Source: Bacteroidota bacterium (GTDB taxonomy: Bacteria; Bacteroidota; Bacteroidia; Flavobacteriales; Weeksellaceae). Taken from it: a DNA stretch of 5,261 bases. Position numbers and translations under genes: made by a program. Position 1 is the first letter of the stretch, and each line of letters starts with the position of its first letter. The stretch is taken from contig JAEWHB010000172.1 in the NCBI GenBank assembly GCA_023388015.1, forward strand, positions 1 to 5,261, in the 5' to 3' direction. Below are positions 1 to 5,261 of this stretch, in pieces. The notes below the pieces were generated by a model. That model was not told the DNA's origin. It saw nothing but the letters and a program-made list of their open reading frames with translations, and searched no databases.

Positions 1-89
1 TTTTTTTTCTTTTTGACTCCAGCGAAACAGTTTTCATCACAGAATTATTTCAGGTAAATTTACAAAAAACAGTTTAGACAGCTTTTATT

Positions 90-97
90 TAACTTTG
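90..97 (+). promoter_or_regulatory. Putative -7 promoter element of era
   Basis: The bases TAACTTTG match the Bacteroidota -7 consensus TAnnTTTG at all six fixed positions. Only four bases (CAAA) separate it from the era ATG, so a transcript from here would begin at or next to the start codon. No clear -33 TTG lies at the usual spacing upstream, which lowers confidence. No Shine-Dalgarno sequence is present, as is normal in this phylum. Confidence 0.45.
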
Positions 98-101
98 CAA
101 A

Positions 102-989
102 ATGCCGGAAGAAAAAAAATTCAAATCAGGGTTTGTAAACATCATCGGAAATCCGAATGTGGGAAAGTCCACTTTGCTTAATTTGTTGATGGATGAAAAG
201 CTCGTAATCGCCACGCACAAAGCCCAAACCACACGTCACAGAATCAAAGGAATTCTGACTGGCGATGATTATCAGATTGTGTTTTCCGATACGCCCGGAA
301 TTCTGGAACCTGCTTACGAACTCCAGACCAAAATGATGGATTATGTGAAGGAAGCTTTGGTTGATGCCGATTTGATTTTGTATGTCGTAGAAGTAGGCGA
401 AAAGCAACCCAAAAACCAAGAATTTTTTGAGAAACTGCAAAAAACAAAAACGCCGGTGATCATTCTTCTCAATAAAATTGATACAACGACTCAGGAAAAG
501 CTGGAACAATCGGTGGAGCATTGGCATAATTTATTGCCGGAAGCCGAAATTCTACCTATTTCTGCTTTGGAAAATGTCAATGTCGATTTGCTGAAAAGCA
601 AAATCATTCAGCTTTTGCCGGAAGGCCCGATGTATTTTCCGGAAGATCAGTTGACCGACAAATCGGAACGGTTTATTGTGGATGAAGTCATCCGCGAGAA
701 AATTCTTTTGAACTACAAAAAAGAAGTTCCTTATTCAGTTGAAGTCGTCACGCAAATCTTTAAAGAAGGTTTGGAAATGATTCAAATCGAAAGTGAAATT
801 TACGTAGAACGCGACAGTCAAAAAGGAATTATCATCGGTCACAAAGGCGAGTCTCTTACGAAAGTCGGAACAGAAGCCCGCGAAGATTTGGAAAAATTCT
901 TCAATAAAAAAATCTTCCTGAAGCTCTTTGTGAAAGTAAAAAAAGACTGGCGTAAAAAAGACGGAGATTTAAGGAGGTTTGGGTATTAA
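102..989 (+). CDS. era: GTPase Era, 16S rRNA maturation and 30S assembly factor
   Basis: Era binds and hydrolyses GTP and contacts the 3' end of 16S rRNA during assembly of the small ribosomal subunit, in the cytoplasm or at the inner face of the membrane. The 295 residues match the family's usual length of about 300. The GTPase domain shows G1 GNPNVGKS at residues 16-23, a switch/G2 region with TT at 43-44, G3 DTPG at 63-66, G4 NKID at 124-127 and G5 SAL at 154-156. The C-terminal KH RNA-binding domain carries its GxxG loop in IIGHKG at 244-249, followed by the basic helix region ending KKDWRKKDGD near 280-289. All key motifs are intact. The ATG at 102 is chosen because only about ten residues precede the first beta strand, as is typical, and no other start precedes the P-loop. 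It is convergent with the TPR gene and their stop codons overlap by four bases. Confidence 0.97.
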   Translation: MPEEKKFKSGFVNIIGNPNVGKSTLLNLLMDEKLVIATHKAQTTRHRIKGILTGDDYQIVFSDTPGILEPAYELQTKMMDYVKEALVDADLILYVVEVGEKQPKNQEFFEKLQKTKTPVIILLNKIDTTTQEKLEQSVEHWHNLLPEAEILPISALENVNVDLLKSKIIQLLPEGPMYFPEDQLTDKSERFIVDEVIREKILLNYKKEVPYSVEVVTQIFKEGLEMIQIESEIYVERDSQKGIIIGHKGESLTKVGTEAREDLEKFFNKKIFLKLFVKVKKDWRKKDGDLRRFGY

Positions 990-1789
990 AATTTAAACAA
1001 TGGAACAAGTTTTTCGGGGATTATAGATTTGTCTTCAATTCTGTCATAAAATTTTTTGGCTTTTTTCTTCATCTTTTCATCTCTTATTGATTCGGAATAT
1101 TTGAGTAATGCCAGAGAATAATGAATGTAATAATTCGGTTCTTTTTTAAACTGACTGATTTGTTCAAAAAGTGGAATAGCTTCCTGATACTTTTCGTTGA
1201 GGGTAAGTAACAAGGCTTTCAGATAAAGGGCATCATCATAGTTTTGACTGCCGTTTATTTTATAATATGAAATCGATTTATTCACGTCGCGCAGCCCTTC
1301 TTCTGTATCTTCTAGAAAGATTGAGGTAAGCGCACGCCCAAAATAGCCTTCGGGACTTGAGGGGAAATTCTCAACGATTTCATCATATTTCTGTCTTGCC
1401 AAATCATAAGCTTCATAAACCAAATAGGTAGAAGCGAGATTTTGTTTAAATTCGAGTGAAGGTCTTGTCGACAAAGAATCAGCCATATAATAAAATGTCA
1501 CAGCTGTCTGAAAATCATTTTCCAAGCGGGCTGTGTAACCTGTAAAAAAATAAGCATCACAAAACGTACTGTCTTCTCTTGTCGCTCGGAAGAAAAGTTC
1601 TTTATTGGCCGCCAGATATTTAGGTTCCAGACGAGAATTGAGGTGAAGAATTTTCACTGCGGAATCAAATGTCTTTTGAGCTTGCTCATTTTTGGGCTCA
1701 CAAAGCAGGTCTTTTCCTTCAAAATATGAACGCTGAGCCATCGACAAGGAAAAGAATAAAAGAAAACTTAAAATGAGGAATGATTTCAT
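986..1789 (-). CDS. Secreted TPR-repeat protein, function unknown
   Basis: This 267-residue protein starts with a clear Sec signal peptide: K2, a hydrophobic run over residues 3-15, and a probable signal peptidase I site after SMA (between A18 and Q19). There is no lipobox cysteine, so a soluble periplasmic or exported protein is likely. The mature part is almost wholly helical and contains about four TPR-like units, at roughly 78-111, 112-145, 146-179 and 185-215. They show typical small/aromatic spacing, as in YQEAIPLFEQ at 201-210. TPR arrays are protein-binding scaffolds, so the partner and role cannot be read from the sequence. Two cysteines (C30, C77) in the mature chain could form a disulfide, which is an inference. 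The start is fixed by the signal peptide. The stop TAA (986-988) overlaps the era stop on the other strand, and the gene diverges from the small peptide gene. Confidence 0.9.
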   Translation of the reverse strand: MKSFLILSFLLFFSLSMAQRSYFEGKDLLCEPKNEQAQKTFDSAVKILHLNSRLEPKYLAANKELFFRATREDSTFCDAYFFTGYTARLENDFQTAVTFYYMADSLSTRPSLEFKQNLASTYLVYEAYDLARQKYDEIVENFPSSPEGYFGRALTSIFLEDTEEGLRDVNKSISYYKINGSQNYDDALYLKALLLTLNEKYQEAIPLFEQISQFKKEPNYYIHYSLALLKYSESIRDEKMKKKAKKFYDRIEDKSIIPEKLVPLFKF

Positions 1790-1793
1790 CCAG

Positions 1794-1801
1794 CAAATAT
1801 A
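1794..1801 (-). promoter_or_regulatory. Putative -7 promoter element of the TPR gene
   Basis: On the minus strand the bases TATATTTG match the Bacteroidota -7 consensus TAnnTTTG perfectly. They lie four bases (CTGG) before the ATG, the same spacing as at era. A -33 TTG at the normal 19-21 base distance is not evident; the nearest TTG (1811-1809) is too close. If used, the mRNA would be leaderless or nearly so. Confidence 0.4.
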
Positions 1802-1935
1802 AAAATCTCAAGAACCTGAAGAAGCAGACTTTTTTATTTTTAAAGTTTGTCTTAATTATTGACAATGTAAAAATTTAGGGCTTATTTGGTTTTGTTAACG
1901 ATAAATTAGCCATATAAATCTTAAACTTTATAATT

Positions 1936-2130
1936 ATGACACCCAAATCTGTATCATTTGAATTAAAAGAGATTCAAGAAATCTTAGATAATAATCCGGA
2001 CAAAATTCTTCTTTTACAAGATGTAAACACAAAGAATATCTCCTGTTCACGTTGTGGAAGATCGGGTAATAACTCTAATGAAATAAAACATAAAGATTGT
2101 TGTCCTTACATTGGAGGAGACGGATGTTAA
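1936..2130 (+). CDS. Small Cys-rich peptide, function unknown
   Basis: This is a 64-residue reading frame with ATG start and TAA stop. The family is not recognised. The N-terminal half (residues 5-30) is acidic and amphipathic, SFELKEIQEIL then KILLLQD, with no signal peptide or membrane segment. The C-terminal half holds five cysteines: C37 and C40 in CSRCG, the pair C55-C56, and C64 as the last residue after GGDG. H52 lies just before the CC pair. The leader-plus-Cys/Ser/Gly-rich-tail layout resembles precursors of ribosomally made, modified peptides, and Ser/Thr residues (T32, S36, S38, S43, S47) precede many of the cysteines. A small metal-binding protein is an equal alternative. No modification enzyme, protease or transporter gene is in the window. 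It sits alone, divergent from the TPR gene and convergent with clpB. No good -7 element was found; the closest is TGGTTTTG at 1887-1894 with one mismatch. Its main support is the otherwise empty gap and the biased composition. Confidence 0.6.
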   Translation: MTPKSVSFELKEIQEILDNNPDKILLLQDVNTKNISCSRCGRSGNNSNEIKHKDCCPYIGGDGC

Positions 2131-2135
2131 AAAAC

Positions 2136-2161
2136 ATCCTACCGGATTTCTCCGATGGAAT
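2136..2161 (+). terminator. Imperfect hairpin after the small peptide gene
   Basis: Bases 2136-2146 can pair with 2151-2161 around a TTTC loop. The core is CGGA/TCCG, with two mismatches and one G-T wobble further out. A T-rich stretch (about 2178-2188) follows roughly 16 bases downstream, farther than in a classical intrinsic terminator. It begins six bases after the small gene's stop codon, so it is a plausible 3' end signal, but a weak one. Confidence 0.3.
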
Positions 2162-2191
2162 TCAAACTATGAAAAAATTTTATTTTTAATA

Positions 2192-2222
2192 GCCTTGTCA
2201 GGATTTCAATCTTTGACAAGGC
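2192..2222 (-). terminator. Strong hairpin downstream of clpB, probable terminator
   Basis: A perfect nine-base inverted repeat, GCCTTGTCA (2192-2200) and TGACAAGGC (2214-2222), encloses a 13-base loop that can add a short GAT/ATC inner stem (2202-2204 with 2209-2211). It starts 19 bases past the clpB stop on the minus strand. The sequence after it on that strand is very AT-rich, but the run of six T comes only about 15 bases later (2177-2172), so the classical U-tract is displaced. On the plus strand no T-tract follows. Being symmetric, it may also end or protect the small-gene transcript. Confidence 0.5.
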
Positions 2223-2241
2223 CAGTACAGATTTTCAGGTC

Positions 2242-4851
2242 TTATTTTACACTAAAAACCAGTTTATTTATTCCTTCCTTTTCAGGGAAATAATCAATCA
2301 AAACCACGCTGTTGTCATGAACATTTCCTTTCAGAATTTCTTTGGATAATTCATTCAAAACATCCTGCTGAACCACTCGTTTCAAAGGTCTCGCCCCAAA
2401 CTGAGGGTCATAACCTTTGCCGGAGATATAGTTCAATGCTTCATCGGTTATATCCAATGTAATGTCTCTTTTTGCCAATTTTTTGGCCAATTCATCAATC
2501 TGAATTTTCACAATTCCCGAAATCTGTGAGTTGCTCAATGGTTTGAACAAAATGATTTCGTCAATTCTATTTAAAAATTCCGGACGGAAATTTCTTTTCA
2601 ATTCTTCAAAAACCTGAGCTTTGGTCTGATCGTAAATTTCCCAAACATTGTCAGAATTAACTTTTTCAAAATTCTCCAAAATAATCGGCGAACCAAAATT
2701 CGACGTCATGATGATGATGGTGTTTTTGAAATTCACCACACGTCCTTTGTTGTCAGTCAATCGACCATCGTCCAAAACTTGCAATAAAATATTGAAAACG
2801 TCGGGATGCGCTTTTTCGACTTCGTCCAACAAAATCACCGAATAAGGTCTTCTGCGAACGGCTTCGGTCAATTGTCCGCCTTCGTCATAACCCACATAAC
2901 CCGGAGGCGCGCCCACCAAACGACTTACCGAATGGCGTTCTTGGTATTCGCTCATATCAATTCGCGTCATGGAATTCTCATCGTCAAATAAATATTCCGC
3001 CAGCGCTTTGGCTAATTCAGTTTTTCCGACTCCAGTTGGACCTAAGAAAAAGAAGGAACCAATCGGTTTTCCTTCATCGCTCAATCCCGCTCGGCTTCGA
3101 CGAATCGCGTCTGCTACCGCCTGAATAGCTTCGTTTTGACCAATTACACGTTGGTGCAATTCATCTTCTAATTGAAGCAATTTTTCACGTTCCGATTGCA
3201 TCATTTTATTAACGGGAATTCCCGTCCATTTAGACACAACTTCCGCAATGTCTTCTGCATCAACCGCCTCTTTGACCAATTTTTTGGAACCTTCTTCTGC
3301 AATTTGCTGCTCCAAAACGGTCAGTTTTTCTTCTTCTTGTTTGATGGATTCATAACGGATTCTTGCAACCGTTTCATAATCTCCTGCACGTTCCGCTTGT
3401 TCGGCTTGAATTTTTAATTCGTCTATTTTCTTTTTCGCTTCTTGAACCTGATCGGCTTTTCCTTTTTCTTCCAACCATTTCGCATTCAGTTCGGTGCGTT
3501 GTTCTTGTAAATTGGCCAATTCTTCCTTCAGCAAATTCAATTTCTTTTCGTCGCCTTCTTTTTTGATGGCTTGAATTTCAATTTCCAATTGAATGATTTT
3601 TCGGTCCAATTGATCAATTTCTTCTGGTTTGGAATTCATTTCCATGCGCAATTTAGAAGCGGCTTCGTCCATTAAATCAATTGCTTTGTCGGGTAAAAAT
3701 CGATCCGAAATATAACGTGTTGACAATTGAACAGATGCAATAATCGCCTGGTCTTTGATGCGAATTTTGTGGTGAACTTCGTACTTTTCCTTGATTCCTC
3801 TCAAAATAGAAATCGCTGATTCTTCGTCCGGTTCTTCCACCAAAACCTGTTGGAAACGACGTTCCAGTGCTTTGTCTTTTTCAAAGTATTTCTGGTATTC
3901 GTTCAAAGTTGTAGCACCTATGGCACGTAATTCACCTCGAGCCAATGCCGGTTTCAAGATGTTGGCTGCGTCCATAGCGCCTTCTCCGCCACCGCCTGCA
4001 CCGACAAGTGTATGAATTTCGTCGATGAACAAAATGATGTCACCGTTAGATTCCGTGACTTCTTTTACCACGGCTTTTAAACGCTCTTCAAATTCACCTT
4101 TGTATTTCGCTCCGGCAACCAAAGCACCCATATCAAGTGAAAAGACTTTTTTGTTCAAAAGGTTTTCGGGAATATCGCCGCTGATGATTCGATGAGCGAT
4201 TCCTTCTGCAATTGCGGTTTTTCCCACACCCGGTTCCCCGATTAAAATCGGGTTGTTTTTGGTTCTTCGGGAAAGGATTTGCAAAACCCGACGGATTTCA
4301 TCATCGCGCCCAATTACGGGATCTAATTTTCCATCGTAGGCCAGTTCCGTTAAATTTTTCGCGTATTTATTGAGTGAATTATAGGTTTCTTCTGCGTTTT
4401 CAGAAGTTACTCTTTGTCCTTTTCGAAGTTCGTTAATGACTTGAATTGAACCGTCATAAGTCAGTCCGTGGTCTTTGAGGATTTGGGAAACATTGGAATT
4501 GTTTTTCAAAATTCCCAAAATCAAATGTTCCATCGTTACAAATTCATCTTTCATCTTTTTGGCTTCGTCCATTGCGGCAAGCAAAATCTTGTTGGCCTCG
4601 TTGGAAAGATGATTTCCAGAACCTCCCGAAACTTTGGGGAAACGTGAAATTATGTCAGTTAATTCGTTTGCAATTGCGGATGGATTTCCGCCTTGCTTTT
4701 CGATTATGAAGTCCAGAACCTCTTGATCAGACTCCATCATTCCTTTGAGAATATGCGCAGGCTCAATCGCCTGATGTCCGTTACCAAAAGCAATTTGCTG
4801 TGCTTTTTGTATGGCTTCTCTTGATTTGATTGTATATTGATTAAAGTCCAT
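2242..4851 (-). CDS. clpB: ATP-dependent disaggregase ClpB (Hsp100)
   Basis: ClpB is a cytoplasmic hexameric AAA+ chaperone that pulls polypeptides out of aggregates together with DnaK/DnaJ/GrpE. The 869 residues fit the family (E. coli about 857). Domains in order: Clp_N repeats at about 1-145; AAA-1 with Walker A GEPGVGKT 205-212, pore loop KYKG with Y250, Walker B IDE ending D277-E278 and arginines R331-R332; a coiled-coil middle domain at about 405-525, rich in Glu, Lys and Gln; AAA-2 with Walker A GPTGVGKT 604-611, pore loop GYVG with Y652, Walker B LLDE ending D676-E677, sensor-1 TSN 716-718, the arginine motif FLNRIDE 759-765 and sensor-2 GARPLKR 819-825. The long middle domain separates it from ClpA and supports ClpB over ClpC. 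All catalytic residues are present. The ATG at 4851 starts at the conserved N-terminal helix. It follows the GH15 gene on the same strand after a 66-base gap that holds its own promoter. Heat induction is expected from the family, but no CIRCE repeat is visible. Confidence 0.98.
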   Translation of the reverse strand: MDFNQYTIKSREAIQKAQQIAFGNGHQAIEPAHILKGMMESDQEVLDFIIEKQGGNPSAIANELTDIISRFPKVSGGSGNHLSNEANKILLAAMDEAKKMKDEFVTMEHLILGILKNNSNVSQILKDHGLTYDGSIQVINELRKGQRVTSENAEETYNSLNKYAKNLTELAYDGKLDPVIGRDDEIRRVLQILSRRTKNNPILIGEPGVGKTAIAEGIAHRIISGDIPENLLNKKVFSLDMGALVAGAKYKGEFEERLKAVVKEVTESNGDIILFIDEIHTLVGAGGGGEGAMDAANILKPALARGELRAIGATTLNEYQKYFEKDKALERRFQQVLVEEPDEESAISILRGIKEKYEVHHKIRIKDQAIIASVQLSTRYISDRFLPDKAIDLMDEAASKLRMEMNSKPEEIDQLDRKIIQLEIEIQAIKKEGDEKKLNLLKEELANLQEQRTELNAKWLEEKGKADQVQEAKKKIDELKIQAEQAERAGDYETVARIRYESIKQEEEKLTVLEQQIAEEGSKKLVKEAVDAEDIAEVVSKWTGIPVNKMMQSEREKLLQLEDELHQRVIGQNEAIQAVADAIRRSRAGLSDEGKPIGSFFFLGPTGVGKTELAKALAEYLFDDENSMTRIDMSEYQERHSVSRLVGAPPGYVGYDEGGQLTEAVRRRPYSVILLDEVEKAHPDVFNILLQVLDDGRLTDNKGRVVNFKNTIIIMTSNFGSPIILENFEKVNSDNVWEIYDQTKAQVFEELKRNFRPEFLNRIDEIILFKPLSNSQISGIVKIQIDELAKKLAKRDITLDITDEALNYISGKGYDPQFGARPLKRVVQQDVLNELSKEILKGNVHDNSVVLIDYFPEKEGINKLVFSVK

Positions 4852-4877
4852 GTTCAGATTAATTTCTCAATTAAAAG

Positions 4878-4910
4878 CAAAATTAAATCCGAAGTGAAAA
4901 ATGCGCCAAA
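4878..4910 (-). promoter_or_regulatory. Bacteroidota-type promoter of clpB
   Basis: On the minus strand, TTTG at 4910-4907 is followed after 21 bases by TAATTTTG at 4885-4878. This fits the Bacteroidota -33/-7 arrangement (TTTG, about 19-21 bases, TAnnTTTG) at every fixed position. The -7 element is 26 bases before the clpB ATG, leaving a leader of roughly 20 bases. It lies between the GH15 stop codon and clpB, so clpB can be transcribed on its own. Its -33 part overlaps a short GCCA/TGGC inverted repeat (4905-4915). Confidence 0.6.
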
Positions 4911-4917
4911 ATGGCAG

Positions 4918-5261
4918 TTATAAATTCTTCAATTCTTCCTGATCACTAATTCCTCCGGAGAAATTAATGGCAGTTTGTATCAATCCTAAATGCGAATAAG
5001 CTTGTGGGAAATTCCCCAATAATCGTTTGGTTTCGAAATCCAAATCTTCACTGAAAAGTCCTAAATGATTTCCATACGAAAGAATCTGATCGAAATATTC
5101 TTTGGCTTTTTTCTTTTCTCCTATCTTATACAAACTGTTGATGAACCAAAAACTACAAATCGTAAATGAGGAACTCGGTAAACCAAAGTCATCACGATTT
5201 TTGTAGCGATACATCAAACCATCACGGCAAAGTTCTTTTTCGATGGCTTTCACAGTCGAAA
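4918..5261 (-). CDS. Glycoside hydrolase family 15 protein, C-terminal part (5' end outside window)
   Basis: Only the last 113 residues are visible; the frame stays open to the right edge, so the GTG near 5253 is an internal valine and not a start. The text fits the C-terminal end of the bacterial GH15 (alpha/alpha)6 barrel: the segment TVKAIEKEL, then DGLMYRY, the helix with FTICSFWF, N-H-LGL-FSED, and LGNFPQAYSHLGLI. GH15 enzymes are inverting glucoamylases, glucodextranases or, in some bacteria, alpha,alpha-trehalases, so the substrate cannot be fixed from this piece. The Glu in FSED sits where the family's general base is expected, which is from memory and not tested by alignment. No signal peptide can be judged. 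Full-length bacterial relatives of this type are about 600 residues. It lies upstream of clpB on the same strand. A short GCCA/TGGC hairpin followed by five T (4915-4897) lies just past its stop and could act as a weak terminator. Confidence 0.88.
   Translation of the reverse strand, partial: STVKAIEKELCRDGLMYRYKNRDDFGLPSSSFTICSFWFINSLYKIGEKKKAKEYFDQILSYGNHLGLFSEDLDFETKRLLGNFPQAYSHLGLIQTAINFSGGISDQEELKNL

Noticed and set aside
126..527. Minus-strand frames of 133 and 67 codons inside era
   Set aside because: They lie fully within the conserved GTPase domain on the opposite strand and have no recognisable features.
971..980. AAGGAGG near the 3' end of era, resembling a Shine-Dalgarno sequence
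   Set aside because: No plus-strand start codon with a real frame follows at proper spacing. It encodes the Leu-Arg-Arg-Phe end of Era.
1824..1850. Inverted repeat in the TPR/small-gene divergent region, 9 pairs with two G-T wobbles and a 9-base loop
   Set aside because: The stem is AT-rich with several wobble pairs, expected by chance in such sequence. No riboswitch-like structure surrounds it.
1859..1887. TTGACA followed after 17 bases by TTATTT, an E. coli-like sigma-70 promoter for the small gene
   Set aside because: Bacteroidota primary sigma factors use TTG/TAnnTTTG, and the -10 match is poor. It is not strong enough to list.
2111..2293. A 60-codon plus-strand frame starting inside the small peptide gene and running into the clpB 3' end
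   Set aside because: It overlaps the end of the small gene, crosses both hairpins and ends antisense to clpB. Its translation shows no motif or signal.
2707..2720. ATG trinucleotide run (four copies)
   Set aside because: It encodes the Ile-rich strand before TSN in the second ClpB AAA domain, so coding constraint explains it.
2648..4015. Several plus-strand frames of 60-80 codons inside clpB
   Set aside because: They are antisense to an intact, highly conserved coding sequence and have low-complexity, phenylalanine- or serine-rich translations.

Overview
The window looks like ordinary chromosome from a member of the Bacteroidota, most likely class Flavobacteriia and the Chryseobacterium/Weeksellaceae area. 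The reasons are the AT-rich composition, start codons without Shine-Dalgarno sequences, good matches to the Bacteroidota -7 promoter element TAnnTTTG ahead of three genes, and protein sequences (Era, ClpB) that read like flavobacterial versions. The genus is an inference from style, since no search could be run.

Layout from left to right: a short leader of about 100 bp with no assignable gene; era (+), the ribosome-assembly GTPase; a secreted TPR-repeat protein (-) whose stop codon overlaps that of era; a 146 bp divergent intergenic region; a small cysteine-rich peptide gene (+) of unknown function; a 111 bp convergent gap with two hairpins; clpB (-), the AAA+ disaggregase; a 66 bp gap carrying a good clpB promoter; and the 3' end of a glycoside hydrolase family 15 gene (-) that runs off the right edge.

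The genes do not form one pathway. era and clpB are housekeeping and proteostasis genes, the GH15 enzyme belongs to alpha-glucan or trehalose metabolism, and the TPR protein is probably periplasmic with an unknown role. No mobile element, CRISPR array, tRNA, rRNA or toxin-antitoxin pair was seen. The least explained items are the 64-residue Cys-rich peptide and the fact that era and the TPR gene both carry TAnnTTTG exactly four bases before their start codons, which would give leaderless or nearly leaderless mRNAs.
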